Shown here piece after piece: positions 24,980 through 38,454 of a DNA stretch of 64,000 nt. How positions within the stretch are numbered: the first letter of the stretch is position 1; every line of letters begins with the position of its first letter. Below the pieces are notes generated by a model. The model did no database searches. It saw only the letters and a list, made by a program, of their open reading frames with translations, and was not told the origin of the DNA. Source of the stretch: Coriaria nepalensis (Eukaryota; Streptophyta; Magnoliopsida; Cucurbitales; Coriariaceae); the NCBI GenBank assembly GCA_027186245.1, contig CP114492.1, forward strand, positions 7,204,501 to 7,268,500, read 5' to 3'. A program made the position numbers and the translations under genes.

Positions 24980-27350
24980 ATCATTTCCGAAATATTCTAC
25001 TTACCAGACGATGGTACAAGATAAATTGATTTTACATATGTGGCCCTCCAATATTCAATAGAGTAGAATGGATCACATAACGAGTATATACTCACACTTA
25101 TAAGCTTCGCAACTGCTATGACATATGCGCATAAAATTCTATCCAAGCTAAGCACTCTACATGTGCAACTCTTATCTCTTATATTGACAATAACTCTACT
25201 ATCATTTTGTGTCACTTTAAACGTAGCAGCATCCACACTATCATCCTTCATTGTCCGACATTCATCATATCTTTTTTTGAGCAGTTTCACTATCTTAGAA
25301 GTGCATCCTCGATATGTTGATTCACTTCATTTCTTCTAGTGTTGAACGAAGTCGTCATCCTCTTCTTAATACTTTCGAGCAATACTACAATTGGATATGC
25401 ATGTGCATCCTTCAACATTGCATTATGCGATTCAGAATTATTATTTGTCATGATGTTGTATCTAAGACCTTGAAAATGAGCTCTTGATCAGTGTTTGAAA
25501 CCAATATCATCCATATACGATGTCATACCTAGATGCGCTATTTTGATATCAAAAAGGTATTTATTGAAATCTTCTACTGTATATGCTCTGGTTGTCGCCT
25601 TGAATAGGGAGGTCATTCCACCGCTCATAAATTTCGACTTGATATTTTGCTCAATGTGCCAATTACATGCACCATGTTTTGAATTTGGATAAACACTTTG
25701 TGTAGCATTTCTAATACTTTGTGCTCAATCTGAGACAATCACTAAATTGTATCAAGTATTATTTCTCAAAGTTTAGTCAAGAACCAAGTCCACGATGCCT
25801 CATTCTCCGAATCAACTATAACCTATGTTAATTGATATAGTTGCATGTTATCATCTTGTATGATTGTGGTTAGAAGCGTCCCTATGTATTTACCCTTAAG
25901 CAAATGTCCTATTGATACCAATAACTTTTCACATTAAATGAGACCCTTTAATGGATGACATAAAAGTCATGGAAAAATAAAGAAATCCCTCTTCTCCATC
26001 CATCTGAATTACAGTTATAGTTTTTGGATTCACGAGTTTCATCATGACAGAGTAATATTGTAACATTGCATAGCTATCTTTAGTCGTACTCCAAATAAGA
26101 TCACGTGCAATAGATCATGTTTTTCATACCTTCCAATAAGTAATATTTACCCTCATACTATTTTAGACTAAATGTTTAATCATTTCCAGAGTATGACTTT
26201 CATTGCTACCACTAAGACTATTCATCATATGTCATCCAATTACCAATGTCAATGTTTACCGATACTTGTGACGTGAGGAGTCCAAACTATATGTATGTTG
26301 GTCATTATAAGTATGAATTCGAAAAATTAAATAATATTTCTTACATGTAGCACGGAGCATTCACTTGCGATTTAAATATACACAACCAACAACATATATA
26401 GTCTTATCATCGGATCGCATGCATCTGTAGATGCATCTTTAGGTCTTTCTTCGAATCAAATAACTAAGTGTAATAAAACTCATCTCCACTCCCTTGTGAA
26501 GAAGCAATGAGTAGTACATTACTTCTAATACTGTCGAAAAAACCAATACTAGAAAAAGAACTGATATAATCATCGTTATCATCTTCATCTTCATTTTCCG
26601 GTTGTTGAATAACATGCGGCGGCAAATCGGGAGCAACCATATTATCTACAGGAGATATAATATCAGGTATAAGTACTACTCCATGAAAGAAATCACTCTC
26701 ATATAAATAAAAATTAGGATTCCTTTTATTATTGTGACAATTATTACATTCTTCCTTCGTTCTTCTAAAATTGTCATCTTCATCTTCCAACTCATCCTCA
26801 TTCTCTTCATCATCCTTAATTTTCAATATTAGAATCAACATGTTGGTCCACATTCAGATTTAGACTTTCATTTATATATTTATCATTACTATCAACATAA
26901 CTCATAAAATTCTCATTTTCATTATTACCAAGATTAGGTACCTGATGTTGCTCTCGAACATATACATCACTTCTCCCCTTCAAAATTAAATAACATATAA
27001 TGGAGATAGATTATTCAAACATGCATTATATAAAAATGGCTTCATATCTGTCTCATCTTCTATAAATATTATATTAGTGATTGATGACAATAATGACTTG
27101 TATCCTATTTTCATATGAAATTCACTAGGATCAACACAGATTGTATTATATATGACTTCTAATAAATCACTGAGCTTATGCCTATTTCAACTAAAATAGC
27201 TTTCCATCTTTCTAACCACTTTGATACCCAAGATTTCGATGATTTTGAAGTGCCATTATCATATTTTCCCTCATCAAAATATACTGGTATGAATACAAAT
27301 GTCATTCCAAAAAAAAAATTCAGATAAATATTTGAAAAAAAAAAATTCAA
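24980..27350 (-). mobile_element. Degenerate MuDR-like (Mutator) transposase
   Basis: Read right to left, the pieces follow MURA order. An N-terminal piece lies at about 27350-27000 (VSKWLERWKAILVEIGIS) and an acidic linker at 26853-26464. Part of the MULE transposase domain lies at about 25830-25500 (VDSENEASWTWFLTKL). A SWIM zinc finger at 25290-24997 reads CTCRVLSLDRILCAYVIAVA, with C-x-C and a Tyr where the family has the first His. Stops and frameshifts separate the pieces, so the gene is dead. Plant MuDR elements carry this domain set; terminal inverted repeats were not identified. Confidence 0.85.
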
Positions 27351-27733
27351 GATTTCAGTACAGTGAATATTGAACCGATATCAAGATTTTGGTCCAATTT
27401 TCACTAGACCAAAATCAATCTTTAAAAAAAAAAGTTTAAAACTAATACAAATGCATATTTTTACCTCTCAACAATTCAGTAACTTGAGTAGCAAATGAGA
27501 GGTTACCGGAGATTTGGAGTAAAAAGAGGAGTACGTGAGTGATATTCATGTTATTATAAATCCTCGACCGTCTGTTACCAAAGAAGAAAGAAGAAACTGT
27601 CACGAGTGAAAAAGAAAGAAAGTAGAAATAAGAAAGAATGAAAGAAAGTCGTTACTATAATTTCAACTTTTTTATTTTTAAAAAATTAAAATAAAGGTAT
27701 TTATAAAAAAAAAATGAAAAGAATGGTAAAAAG

Positions 27734-28020
27734 AAAATCAAGGGTTTTGAAGGGAAAGAGAGGGGAAAATAATGGAAATTGATCAATCTAGAGAAAACCA
27801 AAGGGGAAATTGAGCTGGGGTTTGGATTTCCAAATATTTGAATCAAGGGCCGACTAAGGCAAAACTTTCCAAACAACCAATAATCTTTATTGAGACTTTT
27901 TACTTGAGTCTCCACAAGGCCTACCTACAATCTTGAGGTATGAGTTCCATCTTTGAGAAAAATGGCGTGAAAGTTTTCGGTTTTCTTTTTGGTTAAAGAA
28001 CACCATGTTTCTTGGCTCAC
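27734..28020. repeat. Direct duplication, right copy
   Basis: Second copy of the segment at 22759-23038, same orientation. It ends at CTTGGCTCAC and is followed at once by a (TA)n run at 28021-28042. Confidence 0.8.
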
Positions 28021-28068
28021 TATATATATATATATATATATAAAGCACTCACATCATTGTATTTATAA

Positions 28069-29064
28069 AATTTATTTGTTGCTAAAGTTAGAATTATGCA
28101 GAGAATTATGCACTATGAGAAGGACTCGCGTAAATGCTCTATATACAATGGTGAAGTAATTATACCTTTTCCACTATATTTTCGTATTTATAAATGCTTC
28201 TTCTAGATTCTACCTTAGAATCAAGCTCAAGTTTTATTTCTTGGGCTATTCTGGGTGCAGATCGTCCATATTTCTGTTTGGTGGATCCTGAGGTATTTGA
28301 AAAATTATATGAAATTAACAAGAAGTTCAACAAAAAAGCCTTAAGGTAAGAGCACGAATTGTAGTACTTGTGTTGTGGAACATGATTTATTCATTACTCT
28401 GTTGTTGTGGCTAATAACTCTATTTTATTGCTTTGTTTGCAACTTCGTAGTTGTTGTAAGGACTCAATAACAAATATTTACGGTTCGAATTCGAAGTAGG
28501 ATAACTTCAATGATGCGATTTGGAGCTATGGTTCTGCTTAGATCACTGAGAGGTAATGGTAATATGAAGGCAATACTCAAATTTCACAGTCAAATCTACT
28601 ATACAATCTTCAAACATCCATAGAGTTTGACCCTAATCAAGGTAGAAAGCTTCAAGTATTGGCATTATTCACCATTGATTCTTGCCAAGGTAAATTATCG
28701 TCTTGGACAACTCGTCCAGGCTGAGTGATTAGAGAAAAAAAATAGTAAATTTTGCTTAGTTTCATGTTTTATCCCTTGTCCATCCTCTTAGCTGTTTTTT
28801 TTTTTTTTGGTCTTGTAAGTCGAAATTTGAATGACGCTGAGAAAAATTTTAGTTCATGCTGTTACATTATATAAGATGTGTATTGTTATGTCATATTCTT
28901 TTGAGAATGGGGAGAATATTTTTCAAGTTTTTGAGATAGCAATTTGATAATCTTTCTTCATAAAACAGCTAGTTAGCTATCTTTTCAACTGGTAGCGTCG
29001 ATGAGTAATTATAAATACATAATGTTATTCTCTGCATAATTCTAATTTTAGCAACAAATGAATT
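28069..29064. mobile_element. Segment bounded by 38-bp inverted repeats (possible DNA transposon)
   Basis: Arms 28069-28106 and 29027-29064 are inverted copies matching at 36 of 38 bases, sharing TAGAATTATGCAGAGAAT. Weaker similarity continues a few bases outward. About 920 bp lie between. I see no target duplication and no transposase. An exon-like stretch lies inside (28261-28345), so this may be a gene-fragment-capturing element, but that is inference. Confidence 0.55.
28261..28345 (+). pseudogene. Isolated exon-like fragment of unknown gene
   Basis: 85 bases preceded by a good acceptor (pyrimidine-rich, GGGTGCAG) and followed by a strong donor (AAG/GTAAGA). In phase 2 it encodes RPYFCLVDPEVFEKLYEI and continues with NKKFNKKALR, with no stop. 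I do not recognise the family and see no partner exon nearby, so it is most likely a captured or relic exon. Confidence 0.35.
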
Positions 29065-29079
29065 TCAAATTACAAAAGA

Positions 29080-30480
29080 TCACTATTGGAGGAAATCTTT
29101 TACGAGATACAACACGATAACTTTAAATCATATCATATAACATAATTAAATTAAATGTCTCCATTACAAAAGTCAATCACTCAGTATCTTGAGTTATTCT
29201 AGAGCTTATGATAAAGATTATATTAGTAGAAACTTGAGTCGTTACAAAATTTTAAGATACAAACAGTTTATAGTCATATGATCTCAAGAATTGATATTAA
29301 TTGATCCAGATAGACAATTATTTAGTTCATCACCTAATTATTAGGTTGGCTGATCTCACAGCCAATAGTATTAGTGGAACATCATGATGATTGTATGGGC
29401 ACTTTGTAGAGACTAAGGTGCTAAACATGACACTTAGTTGATTCACAATGGTAATTAATACTAATTATTAATGAGAATTATCTAATGATTATTTTATATT
29501 TGATCCTCTGACATGAGACACCATAGTTTTCTTGAGAACCGGATTTCATACTTTGGCATAATTCCAATTAGCACAACCATGGGTAAATACAGAGTGAACT
29601 ATTGAGTATAAAGTATTGTAAGAGAATGATTATGAGAGGTCAAGAAAGAATCCATCGCTTTCGTATTTGGAATAAAATTCTATGGATTATAAAGTTTTTG
29701 AACAATGAATCGTTACAAAATAGTGTGGTTTGAAATGAGTTTCTGTAAATCCAATGTCAATGTTCATTAAAGATATAATGGTACATATGATTTATCTATC
29801 AGTTTTTAATAGTTAAACTATGCCCTAAGATGAATCGGGATATTGTCAAGATAAAATGATTGTTATTGTAAATATACGATAGTCACAATAGGTTCTTTTG
29901 GAAGATGATATTTTTCATCTTTTAGATAGTCTTGACACTTTACTAAAAGTCAATCTTGACTTGAAGTTTTAAGATTAATTAATCATGAGACGATTAAGTT
30001 AATTATTTAATTAAAAATATTATTTTAAATTAAACAAATTCATAAAAATATTTATGAAATCATCTTACCGATGTGATGTAGAATATAATCGGTTGCACAC
30101 ATAAGGTTTCGAATAACACAGTTAAAGTTTTGTCGGAGAAAAATGAAAACATACCAAAATCATTTTAGAGGTAAAATAATAATTTGACTTATAGTTTGAC
30201 TATAAAGATAAAATAGTAATTATTAATTTGTTAACTTAATATCATGTAGCTTTACTAGCACAATTAAGTATGATATTGAATTAATTAGAAAGTAATAAGT
30301 TATATAGGAACTTTTATTTAGTTATAAAAAGGTACTAAAGATTTGTAGTTAATAATCAGACATTAAATGGATAATGAACCAAATTATTAATTGAATTTTT
30401 ATTGGTCCAAATTAAACAAATAATTGATTAAATACTCCATAGGTGACCAACCATCGAATGAGTCATAGTTTATCTCACTT
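29080..30480 (+). mobile_element. Copia LTR or solo LTR, plus orientation
   Basis: A non-coding stretch that is an inverted, diverged copy of 41150-42676, the 3' LTR of the copia element. Shared blocks include AGATACAAAC followed by a GATCTC(A/G)AGAAT block, GATC(C/T)AGATAGA(C/T)AAT and GAGTGAAC near 29592. No copia internal DNA adjoins it on either side, so it looks like a solo LTR or a fragment. Confidence 0.7.
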
Positions 30481-30484
30481 TTGT

Positions 30485-31765
30485 ATTTTAAGCCAACTAT
30501 AATTCTAAATAAGATTAGGAAAGTATGATCTAGCTTTTGATTTTTGCCTCTTCTCTATTTTCTTAAAGTAGGTCCAACGCTTCAGCCATTGCTTGGTTAT
30601 TCTTTTAGTAAACATCAGTCTTGGGCAAGAAGGTATGCTCACCTCAATTAGAACCATAGCTTTTGATCCATGCTCTATCAATTTCTTCTTCATCAACTTC
30701 TTGATAACTTTATTGGCTGATTCCTCTTATGGACAAAGGATGGATTAGAGAAGAAGTGGAATGCTTGATTCCCAATTCTGCACAAAATGCCCTAAACTCC
30801 TTGTTATCAAACTATGTCCCATTATCAGTGATAAGAGTTTCTAGTATTCCAAATCTACGGATCAACTACTTCTAAATGAATTTAGTAGTGGCCACCTCTA
30901 TGATCAAAGCTAGCAGCTTAGCTTTAATCTACTTAGCGAGATAGTCTATGGCCACGATTACATACTTCTTCTCCTTGGAGGCCAAAGTAAGCTGTCTAAT
31001 TAGATCAATCCCCCATTTTGCAAAAGATTAGGGACTAGTAATGGTTACAAGTTAAATTGGTGGTCTTCTAGAGATATCAACATTAATTTAGTATAGATAA
31101 CACTTTATTAAACTCCCATTTTTCTTTATAGTAGGCCAAAAATTATCTTATAAAAATAACTTTCTTAGAATAGTTTTGCCTTCTAAATGACTTCCACATA
31201 CTCTTTTATGCAGATCCCTAAGAAATTGCTTAACATCTTCTTCTGACACGCATCTAAGCAAAGGCTTGGAATAGCCCTACCCATACAACACTGTTCCCAC
31301 TAACACACTTTTGGAACATGATTTCTAACCTCCGAACCTCTTCAGCTAAACTAGGGAGCTCTCCCGTGGTTAGGTATTTTTTTTAATAAGGTTCATCTAC
31401 CTTTAGCTTCTATCTCCATCACCAATCTCACTGCCCAAATGCTTCTATCTGATCAACACTCCATTGGATAAGGAACCTTGCGAGGGACCAATTTTGCTCA
31501 GATATTCAGAGGTTAAGTATCAGCTTCCAAGTTTTCTTCCCTTCGCACGTGCTTTATTTGAAACTGTTCCAACTTGCTAAAAAAGAAATTAACCCTCCGA
31601 TGATAAAAAGTTATCTTCGGACTTATTCATGTATTTTAGTCTGTCCCACTACATTTGATGAATCACTGATTATCCTATCCGCTCCAACTTCTCTTTACTA
31701 ATCTTAGGCCGACGAGAAGTGCTTCGTATTGAACTTCATTGTTTGAAGTTCAACTTGAACCTCAG
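30485..31765 (-). mobile_element. Degenerate Ty3/gypsy RNase H-integrase fragment
   Basis: On the minus strand, reading from 31765 down, an RNase H tail leads to an integrase zinc-finger region (LLRCVSEEDVKQFLRDLHKR, then a damaged WPT block). The integrase core follows (VAIDYLAK, RRFGILETLITDNGT). Stops and frameshifts occur throughout. It contains only the 3' part of pol, complementary in content to the 5' part at 2900-5710, but on the opposite strand. Confidence 0.8.
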
Positions 31766-32080
31766 CGGGTACTCAATCTCAGCGCGCGTCTCAATCCTCG
31801 GAATACTTCTTCACATCTGTTTAAAAAGAGAAGAAGCTTCAGAATTCAGCGAGAAAGTAATAAATAATCATAATGTCTTTTTTTTTTTTTTTCTGTTTAT
31901 AGATAATACATAGTCTTGATTCTTCTTCATAAAGGAAGATTTGCTTTGCCCAGTCATTCTTTCGGGACCAGAAACCATTTATGCAAACCATAAACAGTTC
32001 CAGAACTAGTCAATATTAAAGATTACTTCATTTATTCCAACATAAAAAGAAAATCCAGGCAGAGAGGTGGGGCAAAAAGG
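31765..32080. other. Upstream region of the CLC-c gene
   Basis: Non-coding DNA between the gypsy fragment and the CLC-c start codon; it should hold the promoter and leader. Only a T tract at 31876-31891 stands out. Confidence 0.4.
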
Positions 32081-32082
32081 AG

Positions 32083-35000
32083 ATGGATGAGCATAACTTG
32101 AATGGCGGCGATGAAGATGCTGCGTCTGATATTGAAAACTTGGACGGGAAGGAGATTCCGAGGTTATGGTCTCAGTTTTCCGACAAGAACTTCTCCCACT
32201 CTGAACCGCTGCTTCAGAGGAGGCTTAACACTACTTCTCAGATTGCCATTGTTGGTTCTAACCTCTGTTCTATAGAGAGCCTTGACTATGAGTAAGCTTT
32301 CTCTTACTTGCTGTGTCTTCTTCTGCTTTTCCCTTACTTCTTCTTACTCGCTTAGTTTCTCTTTTTGTTGTTTGAGTTTGGATCTAGTTGCAATCATTTA
32401 TTAGTCTTGTTAATAAGGAAAGCAGACAAAGGGGATCTTGAGATAAGAATTTGTTAAATAGCTAAGTGGGTTATGGTGTTTTCTCTAGAAAATCAAAGCT
32501 TCATTTTTGAAAGTGGATCTGTGCTTCTGTGTGAATTTAGTCTTCTTACAATATGATGTGTGTCAATGAAAATTTTAAGCGGGTTGATGCTGATGATGGT
32601 TTGTCTTCTTACAAATTTTTGATCCGTATAATCTGTGAATTCATTAATCTCTACATCTCATTTGGTCGAAACTAAATTCTGAAACAACTTCTGCTGCAAA
32701 AATACTCTTTGTTTGTTTCAGGATTATTGAAAATGAATTATTTAAGCAGGACTGGAGGTCGAGGAAGAAAGTTCAGATATTTCAGTATGTTGTGCTCAAG
32801 TGGGCTTTTGCTCTTATTATCGGGCTTGGTACTGGATTGGTCGGCTTCTTCAATAATATTGCAGTCGAGAATATAGCTGGTTATAAGCTACTGCTGACTA
32901 GTGAATTGATGAACCAGGAAAAGTGAGTCCATATGCTTCTCTCAACCTGAATTTTCATGAATCGTTCTTTGGATGTAGACTGGACTTCTTCTCATCATCC
33001 AGAATATTGACGTTGTTTACTCATGAAGATTGATTGTAAAGCATCTACTCCATTTTTAGTGAGATAAATCCAGAGCGATTATCATTTTCAGAATATTATT
33101 TTTTCATGTTTGAAGTACAACGTTTTGTGAACATATCGTTGGAGCCTAAATTAGATATATAGAAGAAATAGAAGAAAATCATTTGAAAATATTTAGAAAA
33201 AGAGCATACAAGAATGAAAAATGATCGAGTGGGTAAATTTGAACTGGTAGATTAAAATCAACGTTTCAGATTCTATATGTTCATCTCAAACTTCTCACAG
33301 AGCTTAAGTAACTGTTAGTTACTCTTTATACTATATTTATTCATTGTTATCGGATAGTTATTTTTCTTGAAAGAAACATTATGCCTTTACCATGAAACAA
33401 TATGAAACGATGAAGTATCTATGAAACTCAGAAATTGTTAACCTATAGGACATTTTGCACGTTTTGGAGGAGATAATCATAAATTTTGTTCCTTGCTCCA
33501 AAAATGTGATATCCAATAAATTTCCTGATCAGCTACACATATAAATCATAATAATTGACATAGTACTTGTTCCAGTGCAGATATATCATGGCCTTCATAG
33601 CATATGCTGGTTGTAATGTAGTTTTAGCAGCTGCTGCTGCTGCTCTTTGTGCTTACATTGCTCCAGCAGCAGCAGGCTCTGGAATTCCTGAGGTGAAAGC
33701 CTATCTCAATGGCATTGATGCATATTCAATACTTGCACCAAGTACTCTCTTTGTCAAGGTAACCACAAGTTTTCCATCTGCTTGACACACTCTTTTTCTC
33801 TGAAGTTTGAATGGCCTATTGATTCTTATAAAGGGTGATAATGAGTTCATGCATTCATTATCATAGTATTTCCATAAACTTAATAAGTTCATTGAAATCC
33901 AAGATAAGATAGAGGTCCATTGAGCTGAAAATTAAAATGCCATTTTGCCTTCACATGTGAGCCCATAAAACAATAGTGAACCAGAAATAAATGCGATATT
34001 TGCATTAAATGAATTCACTAGATTAAGTTGCCAAGATATCAACCATAGCTCATAGAAAAGTAAGTGTGATAACCATTCTGTTGATGTTGAAAAAGATTAA
34101 AGTACTAGAAGTATGCCCATCAATATCGTCTGCCTCTGACAACTCAAGCCACTCAACTTCTGCATATGTCCAGGGAGATAATATAATCCGAAAAAGGCAT
34201 ACATGGGAACGTTATATGTGTTAACTAGTTTGAATTTGTCTCCATTTGGGTTATTTATTAAACCAGTTTTAATGAGAATGGAAATTAGATTAGTGTATTT
34301 CATCCTTACTTGTGGACCTAAACAGATTTTGTGAGCTGAAACTGAATTTTGGCTTAAATAGGCATTTAGTAAAGGTACCTGAATGGCATCTCTCATTATT
34401 ATATTTTTTAATTCTGCAATAAATATATATTGGTTGCTTCACATTGCCGCCCCTGCTATTTAAAAATGTTGACATGGTAACAAATTAGATTTCTTATCAT
34501 TCTATGGGATGATTCTGGCTTTTGCAGATATTTGGTTCCATTCTTGGTGTTTCTGCTGGATTTGTGGTTGGTAAAGAAGGGCCAATGGTACACACAGGTG
34601 CTTGCATAGCCTCTTTACTAGGACAAGGGGGTTCTCGTAAATACCATTTGACATGGAAATGGCTCAGATACTTCAAAAATGACCGGGATAGGCGAGACAT
34701 GATCACTTGTGGTGCTGCTGCTGGTGTAGCCGCTGCTTTTCGCGCTCCGGTTGGAGGTGTTCTTTTTGCCCTTGAAGAGGCTGCATCATGGTACGTCTCA
34801 CTTTCACTCTCCTCCCATCTGGTTCCTATCGCATTCAGAGTAATGGACCTTATTGTGTTTCTTACATCAAACTGGTAGATGGCGATCTTTGACCTTAGAG
34901 ATTCTTAAGAATTCGCCTTCTGATGCATGACATTACTATAGGTCAGGCAATGATCAAATTTCTACAGTTCCTTACAATAACTAGCCGAAAGGATGTTCCT

Positions 35001-37269
35001 GTCATTTTGGTTTTGATGATGATGTTCAAGTCGTTATGAAGGAACCTTTCTGTAGAAACACAGAGTACTCTGTTTTCTCTAAATAATCTTAGCACAATGT
35101 TTGTAAGCTTTTTGCTTTGGTGTTGCGGCAGACTAGGCCATCCTGTTAACATATTTTTGTTGAATTGCATAACTCCGGTGCTTTTTTTTTTTTTTTTGGA
35201 ATTATTATATATAAAGATGTATTCAGGTGGAGGAGTGCACTTCTTTGGAGGACCTTTTTCACAACAGCTGTAGTAGCTATAGTTTTAAGAGGTTTCATAC
35301 AATTTTGTTCAACCGGAACTTGTGGGCTATTTGGGGAAGGAGGTCTGATAATGTATGATGTTAGTTCATCAAGTTCAACATATAACGGGTCCGATATATT
35401 GGCAGTGATAGTCTTAGGAATTATTGGCGGCATCCTTGGAAGCATATACAACTATCTAGTGGACAAGGTCATCCGTACTTACAGCTTTATAAATGAGTAT
35501 GTCTCCTTTTTTAATTTCTTCCTGCCATTTATTCATTCATTTCTTTTCTAAGAAGACGTAGCAGCAATGTGGATGGTTACAAGAGAGCAGTACATGCATT
35601 TATGTATACGTCATCATCATTCATTTATCTATTATTTTCTCTTTATAAAGGCACTACCTATGTCAACCCAAGTGATTAAAAAAATGATTTTCTAGTTTTA
35701 TCAGATGATGATATACTTGGTTACTGTGATTAGTCAGCATTTTTACTTACGCCGAGTTTATGTAAGCAGTTTTCTAACCCCATTTGGATTAAATTTAATA
35801 AATTTCCAAACTCCTAGATAAATACGTTACATCAGTTTATATCTGATCTTATACTAAAAATCCAATTCTAAAACCACTAAGGCGAACCAACCTTTATTCA
35901 TTTACTTTTCTTTTTGTGATACTATTTATCTTACTACTTACAATCTACTCTGCCATTGCAGAAGAGGTGCAGCTTATAAAGTCTTGCTCGTCGTAGCAAT
36001 CTCCTTATTGACATCATGTTGCTCATATGGCATCCCATGGCTAGCAAGCTGTCTGACCTGCCCTACTGAGGTCACAGTGAGCTGCCCTACTGTAGGCGAA
36101 TCGGGCAACTACAATAGCTTCCAGTGCTCATCCGGCTACTATAATGACCTTGCCTCTCTATTTCTAAACACTAATGACGATGCAATCCGAAACCTTTTCA
36201 GCAGCAGTTCTGAAAAAACCTTCCAAATCTCAACTCTCCTCATTTTCTTTGCTGCTGTTTATGTCCTAGGAATCATCACCTATGGCATTGCTATCCCTTC
36301 TGGGCTCTTCATTCCTGTCATTCTAGCCGGAGCATGCTATGGCCGCCTAGTGGGTAGATTATTCGAGCCTATCTCTACTCTTGACACGGGGTTATTTGCC
36401 CTACTTGGAGCTGCCTCCTTCCTTGGTGGGACCATGCGAATGACCGTTTCCCTATGTGTCATACTCCTCGAGCTCACTAACGACTTGCTCCTACTTCCTC
36501 TTGTCATGTTGGTTCTTCTTATATCTAAAACTGTAGCTGATAGCTTCAATTCAGGTGTCTATGACCAAATATTGAAGATTAAGGGATTGCCTTATTTAGA
36601 GGCACATGCTGAACCCTACATGAGGCAGTTAGTAGCACGGGATGCTGTTGTTGGTCCCTTGCTGACATTTTCGGGCATTGAAAAAGTAGGGAATATACTT
36701 CATGCATTAAAGACTACAGAGCACAATGGTTTTCCAGTTATTGATGAGCCGCCCTTTTCTGATGCGCCCGAGTTATGTGGATTGGTTTTGAGGTCTCATT
36801 TACTTGTTTTGTTAAAAGGGAAGTTTTTTTCCACAGAAAGGGTTACAACGGGTGAAGAGATATTGCATCAATTTGCCGCATTTGATTTTGCCAAGGCAGG
36901 ATCAGGGAAGGGAATCAAGCTCGAGGATCTTGATATAGGTGAGGATGAGATAGAGATGTATGTGGATCTTCATCCCATCACGAATGCATCTCCTTACACG
37001 GTTGTAGAGACAATGTCATTAGCTAAAGCCAAGATTCTTTTCAGACAGCTTGGGCTTCGGCATATGTGCGTCGTTCCAAAGAGTCGAGGGGTAAATGATT
37101 GTCATTTCATTTCTTAAACGTTGGTCTGATTTCAATTATTCATTGCACTGAAAGACTTTTGTATGTACAAAAATTGTAGAGGCCACCTATTGTCGGGATT
37201 TTGACAAGGCATGACTTCATGCCGGAGCATGTTTTGGGCCTTTATCCTCATTTCAAGCCTCATAAGTAG
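32083..37269 (+). CDS. CLC-c: CLC-c type anion channel/exchanger
   Basis: A plant CLC protein, expected in the vacuolar membrane and acting in chloride homeostasis, guard cells and salt tolerance. Seven exons: 32083-32291, 32722-32922, 33581-33758, 34528-34790, 35227-35496, 35962-37090 and 37180-37269, giving 779 residues, the length I recall for Arabidopsis CLC-c. The selectivity filter is GSGIPE (169-174) with Ser at 170; AtCLC-a has Pro here and prefers nitrate. The gating glutamate is E213 in GKEGP and the proton glutamate is E280 in ALEEAASW, as in exchangers. The stretch YGIAIPSGLFIP carries the inner-gate region. Two C-terminal CBS domains end in RPPIVGILTRHDF and LGLYPHFKPHK. All splice sites are GT..AG and the model is intact. 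Confidence 0.96.
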
Positions 37270-37491
37270 TTAGACATATTGGAAGTTGAATGAAGCTGCT
37301 TATTCACTGTCGGGCGGTTCAGAAGTGACATCTTTTTACCGGTACTTTATGTTCCAAAAAGATAGATGGAGTTGCAATTGCGGGAGAAGAGGGCCTGTAC
37401 AATACACTGGAATTGATGATTTCGCTGGCCTGCAGGGCCAAGTTCACCCACTAGTTGGAAATTCTTGGTATTATGTGTGTATTAGTTCATC

Positions 37492-37523
<32 letters not shown>

Positions 37524-38450
37524 ATTTATATATATTTATATATTCATCACAGGATTGTTGTGTTTGGACATTTGAAAAAATGAATCAGTAAAAGGTTTTG
37601 GTTTACGAGTTACATGGCATCTGAGCAAAATATTTTCCTACTATTTCAGTAGGACCCTGATCTTATTTCTTTCTTTCTTCTTTCCCCTTCCCCTTGCATA
37701 TATTTCATTTTTATCTCCACCCTTCTTCTCTCTAATCCTCCCTCCACAACTCCGGTGAACCGAACCCTCTGCACTAGATGCCTCTCTCTCTTCTCGATCG
37801 AATTTCGCAAGTACATACGTCTAATAATATATGCACATGCACACCTTGCTAAATTCTTGTGATAATCTGATCATGTGGTCTGACTAAAAATATCGATTTT
37901 TTTAATCGTAGCAGTAGTAATTAATAACCAGTGATATATACGATGATCTTGTCGCCTTGATCCATATAATCAGCGTAATATCTATTTAACCCTCTTGGAT
38001 CTGGAATACGGGACTGCAAAAATCTTTCTTAATGCTTTCTCTTCCTCTACTCTAGGTACTTGCTAGCTCCGTCACATGCATCCATATGAAAGAAAATTGA
38101 TTTTTCTATATATATATTTGTATGTTTTGACATTTTTTCTAATTGCTTTAACTTTCACAGCAATCTAAATGAATATGTACATGTATATATATATATTGTA
38201 AACACTAAACAGATGATCTCAGCTCCAGTAAAGGGTCAATGTATGATAATCAATGAGAAATTGTCCGGCAAGTGCGCATAACATTAAATGGCTCTCTGCA
38301 TGCATGTGATCACCACCGACATGGACATCATGCATGAAACTAATGTATATATCACAAGCCTTGCTACTCCTTTCCTCCTCAAAGTTGAGAATTTTCATTA
38401 AGTTGTCACCACTAAGGGGAGTATAGAGCTAAGTGCAAATATACATTTCC
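37270..38450. other. Spacer between CLC-c and the Ole e 1 gene
   Basis: Holds the CLC-c 3' UTR, a (TA)n-type microsatellite at 37492-37543 and the promoter of the next gene. No further gene is visible. Confidence 0.5.
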
Positions 38451-38454
38451 GATA

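Noticed and set aside
28470..28500. GGTTCGAATTC resembling a tRNA B box
   Set aside because: No A box at the right distance and no cloverleaf; isolated chance match.
35984..37117. Separate 377-residue membrane protein
   Set aside because: It is the large sixth exon of the CLC-c gene read into its intron, not an independent gene.
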